A stretch of DNA of 64,000 nt, taken from positions 58,803 to 122,802 of the forward strand of contig JASGLP010000002.1 in assembly GCA_030156895.1 (NCBI GenBank), read 5' to 3'. Positions within the stretch are counted from its first letter, which is position 1, and the number at the start of each line of letters is the position of its first letter. The stretch is from Eubacteriaceae bacterium (GTDB lineage Bacteria > Bacillota > Clostridia > Eubacteriales > Eubacteriaceae). Of the stretch, positions 8,875-16,406 are shown in pieces. The notes under the pieces were generated by a model. The model did no database searches. It was not told the DNA's origin and saw only the letters and a list, made by a program, of their open reading frames with translations. A program made the translations under genes and the position numbers.

Positions 8875-9216
8875 ATGAAAAAATTATTATCACAATTTAT
8901 CGTTATCATACTGAGCATTTTTATTATGACGCTTTTTTCTGATTCTATCCAGATTGAAAATTGGCCGGCATTATTTATTATGAGTCTGACGGTATTTCTT
9001 GTCAGTCTTATTTTAAAACCGATCCTACTGCTGATCAGCCTGCCATTTAATCTTATTAGTCTGGGTTTATTCAGTCTGGTTATCAATGCCATACTGATCA
9101 GCATTTCTGATGCTTTGGTGCCTGGTGTTTCCATGGGCAGTTTTTTAAATGCCATACTAGCAGGATTTTTGATTATGATCTTTAATCGTCTAATCACTAA
9201 AAAGATTCTTTCCTGA
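8875..9216 (+). CDS. YvlD-like small membrane protein (phage holin 4-type fold)
   Basis: 113 residues with four predicted membrane helices, matching the PF04020 family (YvlD and relatives): an N-terminal helix, then LFIMSLTVFLVSLILKPILL, LPFNLISLGLFSLVINAILI and a C-terminal hydrophobic segment ending LITKKILS. CCAGGAGAAAATC precedes the ATG. Last gene of the DUF2089-YvlB-like operon. The family is not a phage lysis gene despite its name; its relatives sit in membrane-stress operons. No clear terminator is visible before the pseudogene that follows on the other strand. Confidence 0.85.
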   Translation: MKKLLSQFIVIILSIFIMTLFSDSIQIENWPALFIMSLTVFLVSLILKPILLLISLPFNLISLGLFSLVINAILISISDALVPGVSMGSFLNAILAGFLIMIFNRLITKKILS

Positions 9217-9277
9217 AACAGAAGTTTAGCATCTTTCAATGAAAAGTATATGAAGCCCCCCAAAAGTTAGACAAAAT

Positions 9278-9613
9278 CTAATGTTTATATCCACCAGAAA
9301 GCGTATAAACCTCTTCAAAGCCATTGTTAATTAAAATATTCTGGGCCGCATTGCCGGTCACCCCTTTATTGCAATAGGTAACGGTTGGAAGTTCCGGATC
9401 AAGTTCTTTAATTCTTTCCCTGAACTCGCTGTCTGGATGTTAATTCTTCAACTTTTTCTACTGCTCCCCCAGATAATATGGCATCCCGCAAACCGAAAAG
9501 GAAATATCCGGATCTTTTTCATAAATAATGATTTCCGCCGTTTCGCTGTTTCGCCTGGCCTTTGCCGCCGCCGATGTTCCCGCTGCTACCGCTCCGATAA
9601 TTACAAGTTTCAT
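9278..9613 (-). pseudogene. CoA-disulfide reductase/rhodanese fusion, collapsed by a large internal deletion
   Basis: From 9613 leftward the frame gives MKLVIIGAVAAGTSAAAKA and then ISFSVCGMPYYLG, the FAD-binding N-terminus and redox-active Cys of CoA-disulfide reductase-type flavoenzymes. A G-run (about 9469-9473) has lost one base, causing a TAG; past it the shifted frame continues AVEKVEELTS. Within a few codons it meets, in yet another frame, HPDSEFRERIKELDP and the rhodanese active site TYCNKGVTGNAAQN, ending at the TAG at 9278. Full-length relatives have about 550 residues, so some 400 or more codons of FAD/NADH and dimer domains are gone. It cannot make a working enzyme. Confidence 0.88.
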
Positions 9614-9623
9614 CTCCTGCCCC

Positions 9624-10196
9624 TCAAAATAAATCTATTGCCAGACAGCCGCGAAATCCTCGTGCCGCATAATAGGAATCAGCCCCATTATGATAAAAAA
9701 AAACTGTATCATAACGGCGATCACAAAAGGTTGCTCCGCCAAGCTTTCTTACTGTATCGGGCGTTTTTACCCAAGAGGATGTTTTGACATCAAACTCACC
9801 AAATTTTTGAAGCGCTCGATATTGGGATTCAGTCAGCAGTTCAATCCCAATTTCTTCTGCCACATCCATAACACTGCTTTGTGGTTTGTTCTTCTTGCGC
9901 TTATCAAGAGCTTCTCGATCATAACAGAGGTTTCTGCGTCCTTCTGGACTTTCTGGCGAACAATCGACAAAAAAATACTGATCTGTAACATTGGTTAGTT
10001 TTATCAGATCCGGTTGACCGCCGGTTTCTTCCATATTGAAAAGAGTTAGTAGAATTGCGGCATCCTTGCTAATCTTTTCTAAAACCTTTGCCCATTCAAG
10101 CTTAGGATGGCGATTCATGTTGTTGTTAAAACGCACTTCCAGAATACCCAGCAATTCGTTTTGCTGATCCATTGTCAGATTGTTAATCTTCTCCAT
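9624..10196 (-). CDS. DUF4256 family protein
   Basis: 190 residues from the Met at 10196, which has GGAGG five bases upstream; Mets at 10208 and 10199 lie too close to or upstream of that site. Family marks include LEVRFNNNMNRHP, GGQPDLI, FVDCSPESPEGRRNLCYD and the C-terminal RRYDTVFFYHNGADSYYAAR with GFRG. Function is unknown; relatives in Firmicutes and Bacteroidetes are stand-alone cytosolic proteins. Its stop lies 10 bases from the CoA-disulfide reductase remnant start, so the two were probably an operon before decay. Confidence 0.85.
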   Translation of the reverse strand: MEKINNLTMDQQNELLGILEVRFNNNMNRHPKLEWAKVLEKISKDAAILLTLFNMEETGGQPDLIKLTNVTDQYFFVDCSPESPEGRRNLCYDREALDKRKKNKPQSSVMDVAEEIGIELLTESQYRALQKFGEFDVKTSSWVKTPDTVRKLGGATFCDRRYDTVFFYHNGADSYYAARGFRGCLAIDLF

Positions 10197-10293
10197 CATA
10201 ACCTCCATTTTATGAATTGATTATGTTTTTAAATAATTTTACTTTTGTTTTAAATCGAAGAATCACTCAAAAAATCTTTACCGAACGTTTAAT

Positions 10294-11016
10294 TCATATT
10301 TGTTCAACTTTAAAATCAATTCCAGCTTTTCTGGCCTGAGCACACAGCTGTCTTACATTCAATTTAAACTGTTTACCATCTTTTATAAAATGTGTCCCGC
10401 ATTGACGAAATTCAAAATTCGTCTTTGTTTGAATACACTGTTGTCTGAGCGACAAAACCCAGTTATAATCAAGTGACCTGGCATTTTTATCAGATTCACC
10501 CCCGACTACAACTAACTCCACATCATCTAGATATTTTACAATATCAATTTCTTCTATCAAGGGCTGACAGATTACATTTTTATGAATGATTGGCAATTTT
10601 TTGAAAATTGATAGGCGTTCATCGGCCCGACTCTGGTTTTCGATTGTGCATCCGACAGTCACATTTTCATATCCACTGCCCCAGTCATCAGGAATACATG
10701 CTTCAAATCGCTCAATTCGCTTGGTCAGAAAAATAAAATGCAGATCTGATCGCTCTTTTATCATTCGCCAGCATTCCATGCGCCAATCATCAGCATCTTC
10801 CAGCAGAAAGTCAGAAGAAAAACACAGATAGACCACTTGCCCCGATTTTATCTTATATTCCCCTTTTTTATTCTTTTCAATCGGAGACATGAAATTATCT
10901 GTTTTAATAATTTGATTAGTATCAATTCCCCGTCTTTTATCCCCTTTATGAATATAACAAAATTGACAGCCTTCACTATATTTATGACAGCCCCGCCAGG
11001 GATTCCACATAGCCAT
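10294..11016 (-). CDS. DUF5131 (phage Gp37/Gp68-type) protein
   Basis: 240 residues. The N-terminus WNPWRGCHKYSEGCQFCY is the family signature, with three cysteines spaced C-x7-C-x2-C that could bind a metal or iron-sulfur cluster; the sheet region FLTKRIERF and VGGESDKNARSLDY recalls a radical-SAM-like barrel. Related proteins are common in phages and bacteria and their reaction is not established. GAGGT precedes the start by 8 bases. Flanking intergenic DNA (11017-11203) holds nothing I can name. Confidence 0.8.
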   Translation of the reverse strand: MAMWNPWRGCHKYSEGCQFCYIHKGDKRRGIDTNQIIKTDNFMSPIEKNKKGEYKIKSGQVVYLCFSSDFLLEDADDWRMECWRMIKERSDLHFIFLTKRIERFEACIPDDWGSGYENVTVGCTIENQSRADERLSIFKKLPIIHKNVICQPLIEEIDIVKYLDDVELVVVGGESDKNARSLDYNWVLSLRQQCIQTKTNFEFRQCGTHFIKDGKQFKLNVRQLCAQARKAGIDFKVEQI

Positions 11017-11203
11017 TCATTATAACCTCAATATTCACTTTCTAACAACTGGAATCACATTATTTAATCGTTCTATCCACTCCATTTGTCAACTCCTGTA
11101 TCTATTATATTTAATGTCTAATCAATTATCCTCTCATTTGACGATCATAAAATGAGAGCTATGTCATTCATGCTTCGTCGATTCATGGCTGTCGATTGAG
11201 CCA

Positions 11204-11683
11204 TTAACTTTCTGCTGCAAACTCCTTTAAGTTTTCTTCATTTAAGCGATATACTGTCCATTCATCCATCGGCTTAGCTCCTAAAGACAAATAGACATCG
11301 ATACTTGGCTGGTTCCAGTCCAGACATACCCATTCCATTCGTCCGCAGCCGTAGTCAACAGCAATCTGAGCCAATTTTTTTAGTAAGGCTTTGCCATAGC
11401 CGAGTCCTCTAAATTCTGGTGTCACATACAGATCTTCAATATAAAGACCAGCTTTTCCGGCAAATGTAGAAAAATTATGAAAAAACAAAGCGAAACCGAC
11501 TTCTTTTCCGTCAACAAGTGCAAAAATAACTTCTGCTTTATTTTTTCTAAATACCCAATCTTTTATTAATGCCTCTGTTGCTACTACCTGATCAAGCAGA
11601 TTTTCATAATCTGCCAGCGCCCTTATAAATTCACAAATTAATGCCGAATCTTTCTCTTCTGCATATCTAAAACTTAATGTCAT
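11204..11683 (-). CDS. GNAT N-acetyltransferase, diamine/thialysine acetyltransferase-like
   Basis: 159 residues spanning one GNAT fold. Motif A for acetyl-CoA is VTPEFRGLGYGKALLKKLA, preceded by the beta-4 strand GLYIEDLYV. The C-terminal DWNQPSIDVYLSLGAKPMDE with WTVYRL matches the spermidine/thialysine acetyltransferase (SAT) branch. It acetylates a primary amine in the cytosol; the exact amine is not determined. It is monocistronic, with a GAGGTGAGAATAG ribosome site. Confidence 0.88.
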   Translation of the reverse strand: MTLSFRYAEEKDSALICEFIRALADYENLLDQVVATEALIKDWVFRKNKAEVIFALVDGKEVGFALFFHNFSTFAGKAGLYIEDLYVTPEFRGLGYGKALLKKLAQIAVDYGCGRMEWVCLDWNQPSIDVYLSLGAKPMDEWTVYRLNEENLKEFAAES

Positions 11684-11786
11684 CTATTCTCACCTCATAC
11701 TGCTATTATAAACTGCTCTGCAATTTATTATTTTCTTACCTTTGATAATAACATTCCCGATAATTTTCGTCAATTTGCGATCTTAG

Positions 11787-11812
11787 TTTTCATTTGAAAA
11801 CACAAATGAAAA
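11787..11812. repeat. inverted repeat upstream of the GNAT gene
   Basis: TTTTCATTTG and CAAATGAAAA form a perfect 10-bp stem around 6 bases. There is no T-run on either strand, so it looks more like an operator or structural hairpin than a terminator. It lies about 105 bp upstream of the GNAT start, in an otherwise featureless stretch (11684-11950). Confidence 0.5.
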
Positions 11813-11950
11813 GCCTTTTCCGTTAACAATAAGCAGACTTGTGATTGGTGACTGCCTTTGCAAGTGTTCGCAAAATCTAAAAAGCAGAACGTAAAAAAAG
11901 CCAAATCTGGCTAAAAGCGAATTTCAGACTGAAGACAAAGTAAATAACTG

Positions 11951-12102
11951 CACCTGAGCACCGACAATTGGCTTTTCAGTTGGCTGCATCGGGGCGAACA
12001 GTTGCTCGAAAACTCCATTTATTAGCGTTTCCAAATTGGGCAACTGTACGAATCCGCAGCAGCCTACGAAATTCAATTGTTCGGTGCGGGGTTTGTCTAC
12101 AC
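11951..12102 (+). repeat. structured intergenic repeat, copy 1
   Basis: This 152-bp segment is closely similar to the reverse complement of 61006-61158. Internally it folds as a long imperfect hairpin: GCACCGACAATTG near the left pairs with CAATTGTTCGGTGC near the right, GGCTGC with GCAGCC, and CAGTTGC with GCAACTG. The similarity ends sharply at CACCTGAGC on one side and at GTTTGTCTACAC on the other. No coding frame is shared by the two copies. A MITE-like or REP-like element, or a small structured RNA, are the likely classes. Confidence 0.8.
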
Positions 12103-12150
12103 ACTGAAATCCGACTAAAAGCAGATTTGACTCTTTCTATTTTAAATCAC

Positions 12151-12402
12151 TTATCTATGACGTCCGCGATGCATTGAACTACTGCCACTATGTGACTGGG
12201 TTCCATCGCAGTTATCACACAAACCATCACCATCAGCATCGACATAAGAGCCATCACAAACGCCATCGCCATTGTAATCGCAGTATGCACTCTGATAGTT
12301 ATTATGGTTTTCACTATAGTTACTATGACCATGAGCCATTGCTGTCCCTCCCGTCATTAGTACCAGCGCCAGGCTTCCTGCTAAAATCAAATTTTTCTTC
12401 AT
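12151..12402 (-). CDS. small secreted protein with calcium-binding-type Asp repeats
   Basis: 83 residues. A classic signal peptide (MKKNLILAGSLALVLMTGG, cleavage near AMA-HG) is followed by a His/Asn-rich stretch and two DxNGDGxCD / DADGDGLCDNCDG loops like thrombospondin type-3 or EF-hand-like calcium loops with added cysteines. The C-terminus is Ser/His/Arg-rich. A GAGGAG site stands before the ATG. It lies 76 bp downstream of the FecCD-type importer on the same strand and could be co-transcribed; an extracellular metal-binding role is inferred, not shown. Confidence 0.75.
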   Translation of the reverse strand: MKKNLILAGSLALVLMTGGTAMAHGHSNYSENHNNYQSAYCDYNGDGVCDGSYVDADGDGLCDNCDGTQSHSGSSSMHRGRHR

Positions 12403-12478
12403 GTTGTTTTCTCCTCTCTTTTGATGATGTTATTTTAAACCTGATTTATGTCATTTGTGTGACAAATTTTAATCAAAA

Positions 12479-13234
12479 TCATGTGAGAGGAATCACCACT
12501 TTTTTATTCTGATAGGATTCCACGGCTACTGCTACCTGATAGACCGCTCCGATAGTCTCTGGTGTCATTACGTCCATCCCGCCATAGCAAAAGACTTGGC
12601 TATCTTTTAGAAATAAAAAGCGGTCACAATAGCGCAAGGCCAGATTTAAATCGTGGATTACAATCACAACGGCAATATTTTTTTGTCTGGTGATATTGGA
12701 TATCAGTTTTAACACTTCCAGCTGATTTTTAAGATCCAAACAGGAGGTTGGCTCATCTAAGAGCAAAACCTTTGGCTCCTGAGCCAAAGCCCGGGCGATC
12801 ATTACCTTTTGAAGCTCGCCGCCACTTAACTCATCGATATAACGCAAGGAAAAATCCTGCAAACCCATGGTTTCAATAATTTCCTCCACCAGATCATAAT
12901 CTTCTTTCTTAGGTGCCAGTTTAATATAGGGTTTTCTGCCTAAAAGAATCGCGTCATAAGCCGTAATCCGGCTACCCTCACTTTTCTGGGCGACATAGGC
13001 AGTGTTTTTTGCAATTTCCAGTCGATTCATTTTTAAGATATCCGTTTCATTAATTAAGACACTTCCATTTTGTGGAGCAATGATCTTATTAATACATTTG
13101 AGCATAGTAGACTTGCCAGCCCCGTTATTGCCAAGAATCGCCACAAATTCGCCATTAGCCACATCAAATTTGACCTGATTCAAAATCTTCCGGTTTGTCC
13201 GATAACCAAAATCCAAACCATTAATTTCCAGCAT
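12479..13234 (-). CDS. FecCD-type ABC importer, ATPase subunit
   Basis: 251 residues. Walker A is GNNGAGKST (about 36-44), the signature LSGGELQKV (about 135-143) and Walker B VLLLDEPTSCLDL with a following H-loop (VIHDLN). This matches the FepC/BtuD group that powers uptake of ferric siderophores, heme, cobalamin, or molybdate/tungstate (MolC). It overlaps the permease gene by 14 bases. The substrate follows from the binding protein and the FmdE neighbour, not from this subunit. Confidence 0.93.
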   Translation of the reverse strand: MLEINGLDFGYRTNRKILNQVKFDVANGEFVAILGNNGAGKSTMLKCINKIIAPQNGSVLINETDILKMNRLEIAKNTAYVAQKSEGSRITAYDAILLGRKPYIKLAPKKEDYDLVEEIIETMGLQDFSLRYIDELSGGELQKVMIARALAQEPKVLLLDEPTSCLDLKNQLEVLKLISNITRQKNIAVVIVIHDLNLALRYCDRFLFLKDSQVFCYGGMDVMTPETIGAVYQVAVAVESYQNKKVVIPLT

Positions 13235-14300
13235 GATTGACTCCTTTAAAAATTAGATATAAAAATAGGGGTGCACCCAAAAACGAAGTAATTGCCCCAA
13301 TCGGCAGAATCACCGGTGAAATAATCAGTCTCGCAAAAGTATCGCTGACCAATAACATTAGTGCTCCCATTAAGGCCGAAGCCGGCAGTAAATATCGGTA
13401 GTCATTACCAACAAAGCGGCGCATAATATGAGGCGCAATCAAACCAATGAAATTGATAATCCCAACAAAGGAAACAATGGTTGCCGCTGTTAGTGAAGAC
13501 ACAGTCATCCCCACCAACCTGACACGCGACACATTTACGCCCAGTCCAATTGCTGTATGTTCTCCGCACTCCAAAGCGTTATAGTTCCAACGATTTAGCA
13601 TGAAATAAATCAACGCCGCTAGTGAAACGATCCCTGCCACCTGAATGTTTTCAAGGCTGGCTCGGCCTAAATCACCGAATGTCCAGAAGACGATGGCTGC
13701 CATCTGTACATCTGATGAAAAATATTGAATGAGCGCTGTCGCCCCTGCGAACAAAGAACTTAGCGCTACACCTGCTAAAATCATGGTTTCCGGTGAAGCA
13801 TTACGCATTTTTGAAAGCCCTAAAATAACCAGGGTAACAAACATCGAAGTAATAAAGGCACAGAGACTCGTTAAATAGGGATTTGAGACCGTGACTGCAT
13901 CAGCAGTATTCCCCATCACTGTTCCGCCGCCTAAAAACGTAATCGCAATCGCAGCGCCAAAGGAGGCGCCTTGAGATATTCCCAAAGTCGAAGATGAAGC
14001 CAAAGGATTTTTTAGGATACTCTGCATGACACAGCCAGCAGACGCCAGACCTACTCCCGATACCAGGGCCATCAAAATTCTGGGCAGTCTGATATTAAGG
14101 GTCACAAGCACGCTTTTTTCGACACCAATTCCCACTAGCGCTTTTAAGACTTCAGTTACTGGGATATCAGCCGATCCAGCAGTAACGGCAAAAAGCGCCG
14201 TCACTACAGTTAGAATCACCAGAACAATAATTGTTAATATTTTTTTGTGGATATATTGATCATAGTCTGTACCGCAATCGGCTTTTTTTACCATTTCCAT
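13221..14300 (-). CDS. FecCD-type ABC importer, permease
   Basis: 359 residues with an N-terminal cytoplasmic segment of about 25 residues and about ten membrane helices. FecCD landmarks are NIRLPRILMALVSGVGLASA with GCVMQSILKNPLASSSTLG near the N-terminus, and VGIINFIGLIAPHIMRRFVG with DYRYLLPASALMGALMLL near the C-terminus. It forms the homodimeric channel for the adjacent ATPase. Its ATG overlaps the stop of the binding-protein gene (TAATG), so translation is coupled. Confidence 0.93.
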   Translation of the reverse strand: MEMVKKADCGTDYDQYIHKKILTIIVLVILTVVTALFAVTAGSADIPVTEVLKALVGIGVEKSVLVTLNIRLPRILMALVSGVGLASAGCVMQSILKNPLASSSTLGISQGASFGAAIAITFLGGGTVMGNTADAVTVSNPYLTSLCAFITSMFVTLVILGLSKMRNASPETMILAGVALSSLFAGATALIQYFSSDVQMAAIVFWTFGDLGRASLENIQVAGIVSLAALIYFMLNRWNYNALECGEHTAIGLGVNVSRVRLVGMTVSSLTAATIVSFVGIINFIGLIAPHIMRRFVGNDYRYLLPASALMGALMLLVSDTFARLIISPVILPIGAITSFLGAPLFLYLIFKGVNHAGN

Positions 14301-15394
14301 TATTCACCAATGGTTAATGGTCCAAAGCCCTGACCAGCGTCGACATACTGAGAATATATTTTTTCTCCTAGCAGAAATTCAAAAATTTCATCGGCTTTTT
14401 CATCAATATTGATATCTGAAAAAGCATCAGGATAGATAACAGTCCCGGCATAGTAGGCATCCGCTAAAGCGATTTCGATATTGGTATAATTATTGTTATA
14501 AGCCAGTTGTGAATATACCTGCTTATTTTGAACTGCCTGTAAAGAATTAAAAAAGTCGGGATTCTGAGCATATTGTTCATTAACCAGATCCATATTTTCC
14601 GGATTCAGGAAGATAATATCCGGATTCCAGACTAAGACCTGCTCTAAATCAACTGTGAAAGCGCTACTCTGGCCAGTCTGATCGGTAACATTGTTAGCAT
14701 TGATCGCCACAAAAGGACCATAATTAGCACTGGTTCCGTCAAATCCATGTTTTCCCTTAAAGTTCAGCCCGCCATTATAAACCGTCGGCTTACTTTCATC
14801 CGGAATATCTTTAGTCCGGTCGTTGAGATCTTCCTGAGCCGCATCCATATAAGTGTTAATTTCTTCAGCACGTTCTTCTTTGCCAAGCACCTGACCAAGC
14901 AGTGTGATGGAATCATTCATGACACCATCAAATAAACCAGGATTTGCCACAGCAACCACTGGTATGCCAGTTTTTTCCTGCAATTCATCAGCTTGGGTGT
15001 AATCAGCTACGACAAAAATGACATCCGGCATTAGATTGATTATTTCTTCGTCAAAGGGTACAATTCCACCAGAACCGCCTTGGCCAATTTGTGTCATAGA
15101 CTCATAATTGGGATTAACCAGTGTATAAGGTCTGGTCAAAACCTGAACATTATCCATATCCGTTCCACCTGTCACTTGATCGGTTACTCCCATATAAGTC
15201 AGCAGACGCATAACCCCTAAAGACCCGATGCTGGTAATTTCTGTTGGCACTTCCACCTGACGGCCCAGACTGTCTGTTACAATCTGAGTTGTTGCTTTAT
15301 TACTACTCGAGTCCCTTGCCTGCGTATTTGCACAGGCTGCCATTGAAATCATCATCATTAAACTAAGTAAAAACACTAAAACCTTTTTCATCAA
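14300..15394 (-). CDS. FecCD-type ABC importer, substrate-binding lipoprotein
   Basis: 364 residues with a lipoprotein signal (MISMAACANT, Cys about 21). The mature part is a class III periplasmic-binding fold: TDSLGRQVEVPTEITSIGSL at the N-lobe and PDVIFVV, NPDIIFLNPEN motifs. The stretch YNGGLNFKGKHGFDGTSANY is typical of binding proteins near FmdE genes. Candidate ligands are molybdate/tungstate (as for MolA), iron chelates or a corrinoid; the FmdE neighbour and lack of siderophore genes lead me to favour an oxyanion or metal, with modest confidence. Confidence 0.88.
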   Translation of the reverse strand: MMKKVLVFLLSLMMMISMAACANTQARDSSSNKATTQIVTDSLGRQVEVPTEITSIGSLGVMRLLTYMGVTDQVTGGTDMDNVQVLTRPYTLVNPNYESMTQIGQGGSGGIVPFDEEIINLMPDVIFVVADYTQADELQEKTGIPVVAVANPGLFDGVMNDSITLLGQVLGKEERAEEINTYMDAAQEDLNDRTKDIPDESKPTVYNGGLNFKGKHGFDGTSANYGPFVAINANNVTDQTGQSSAFTVDLEQVLVWNPDIIFLNPENMDLVNEQYAQNPDFFNSLQAVQNKQVYSQLAYNNNYTNIEIALADAYYAGTVIYPDAFSDINIDEKADEIFEFLLGEKIYSQYVDAGQGFGPLTIGE

Positions 15395-15415
15395 TTTTCC
15401 TCTTTCTTAAATAAA

Positions 15416-15532
15416 TTATACAACTTTCCAGCTCATCGTTACAATGGTCGTGGTCACATTTTCCATAACAAAACCGTCTTCAGAGATGGACTCCAGATAT
15501 TTAACTTCTTCACCGTTCATTGAAATCGCCAT
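15416..15532 (-). CDS. possible small protein between fmdE-like and importer genes
   Basis: A 38-codon frame (MAISMNGEEVKYLESI...) lies between the FmdE-like stop and the binding-protein gene. The frame is open further upstream to 15598, overlapping the FmdE gene. The C-terminal half (MENVTTTIVTMSWKVV) looks like a beta hairpin. No clear ribosome site is present, so it could be translationally coupled to FmdE or not made at all. No family recognised. Confidence 0.35.
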   Translation of the reverse strand: MAISMNGEEVKYLESISEDGFVMENVTTTIVTMSWKVV

Positions 15533-15545
15533 TATGCCGCGACGT

Positions 15546-16070
15546 TTATATTCCTCGGCAATAGGGATTTGAACAGTCAATACATACCTTTCTGCCATTT
15601 TCCAGACGAATCATATGCTCCGCAGTTTTTTCACCACACTCTTCACAGATAATACTGTTAAAAATCCGGGCCGGTTCCGGCAAATCATAGCTTGGCGCCT
15701 TGAAGTCGAATACTTTTGTTGCATCCGGCTCGCTAAGAATAAATGCTTCCATTTCATCCCGCCCCATTTCAGGCAAAGCCTTTAGAACTAGTCTGATTTT
15801 TTCGCCAGTCGTGCGATTAAAAAAGGTAAAAGCCTGCTTGCCACGATTTCTGAAAATCAGATTGCCTTTGCCAGCACTACATCCTAAAATAACCTGAACG
15901 CCATCGACTCCGCAGGCATCGTTTTCAGTAATGCAAACTACTTCTTCATCTTCAGAAAATTGAATGTTTAGCGCCTTAATGGCCTCCTCTGAAGCTCTAA
16001 CCCCAATTGCCAATCCGGGACAATGATGTCCGTGAAATGCGACCGATTTTTCCCATAATTCCTTGTTCAT
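15546..16070 (-). CDS. FmdE family protein
   Basis: 174 residues. The N-terminal FmdE domain begins FHGHHCPGLAIGVRA, whose His-x2-Cys is a metal-binding mark, with ENDACGVDGVQVILGC further on (Cys residues conserved in the family). The C-terminal treble-clef zinc finger has ICEECGEKTAEHM and CIDCSNPYC. The name comes from subunit E of the molybdenum formylmethanofuran dehydrogenase locus; FmdE proteins outside methanogens are not enzymes of that complex and probably handle Mo/W or another metal. It leads the FecCD importer operon, which supports a metal-handling role. Confidence 0.88.
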   Translation of the reverse strand: MNKELWEKSVAFHGHHCPGLAIGVRASEEAIKALNIQFSEDEEVVCITENDACGVDGVQVILGCSAGKGNLIFRNRGKQAFTFFNRTTGEKIRLVLKALPEMGRDEMEAFILSEPDATKVFDFKAPSYDLPEPARIFNSIICEECGEKTAEHMIRLENGRKVCIDCSNPYCRGI

Positions 16071-16122
16071 TTTTTTCTCCTCAAAATTTTATTATATAAA
16101 TACGCTAAGATCATCATTGTAT

Positions 16123-16144
16123 CGTTATAACGAATTTCATAACG
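16123..16144. promoter_or_regulatory. CGTTATAACG palindrome and half-site before the FmdE-like gene
   Basis: A perfect 10-bp palindrome CGTTATAACG (16123-16132) is followed after 5 bases by CATAACG (16138-16144). It lies 53-74 bp upstream of the FmdE start. The half-sites recall ModE-type molybdate operators, but this is similarity by eye only. Confidence 0.4.
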
Positions 16145-16151
16145 TAATTTT

Positions 16152-16184
16152 TCAAAAATAAAAAGACCCATAAGCAGAGTCTTC
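16152..16184 (-). terminator. second hairpin in the FmdE operon leader, terminator-like
   Basis: On the minus strand AGACTC pairs with GGGTCT around a 7-base loop, followed by TTTTTATTTTTG. It lies between the first attenuator and the FmdE gene, so transcripts starting at the upstream promoter must cross two terminator-like hairpins. Confidence 0.5.
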
Positions 16185-16251
16185 AGACATTTAATATCTC
16201 AATTAAGTACATTTACCGCCTTCATGGCGATATTATAAATTAAATTATTAA

Positions 16252-16310
16252 CAAAAAAAGAAACCGCAAAAATCAATCGCTGCTTCAGCAGCCCATCAAC
16301 CCTCGCGGTT
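16252..16310 (-). terminator. attenuator-like terminator in the FmdE operon leader
   Basis: Minus-strand AACCGC and GCGGTT close a structure that contains a second perfect hairpin, GCTGCT-GA-AGCAGC, and run into TTCTTTTTTTG. It lies about 40 bases after the predicted transcription start and 180 bases before the FmdE ATG. It could define a riboswitch-like attenuator or the end of a small RNA of about 95 nt. I do not recognise a known riboswitch core. Confidence 0.65.
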
Positions 16311-16330
16311 AAATTATTCGAATTATAAAT

Positions 16331-16397
16331 GTTATATGTTTATAACTATTACTATCATAATATATTCTTTTTCACTTGTCAATAGTTGTATATACAA
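16331..16397 (-). promoter_or_regulatory. promoter of the FmdE-importer operon with flanking palindromes
   Basis: Minus-strand TTGACA (16382-16377), 17-base spacer, TATGAT (16359-16354). The palindrome GTTATA-N4-TATAAC (16331-16346) covers the predicted start point, and the perfect 12-bp palindrome TTGTATATACAA (16386-16397) sits just upstream of the -35. Both positions are what one expects for regulator binding sites. Confidence 0.75.
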
Positions 16398-16406
16398 TTC
16401 TTGACT

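Noticed and set aside
8875..9216. Phage holin / prophage
   Set aside because: The family name includes phage holin, but the gene sits in a YvlB/YvlD-type operon with no phage genes near.
11968..12177. Open frame inside the 152-bp repeat
   Set aside because: Not conserved as a frame in the second repeat copy; the segment is a structured non-coding repeat.
16071..16350. Known riboswitch (Moco, preQ1, fluoride, guanidine) in the FmdE leader
   Set aside because: No conserved core of these classes was recognisable by eye; only terminator-like hairpins and palindromes are clear.
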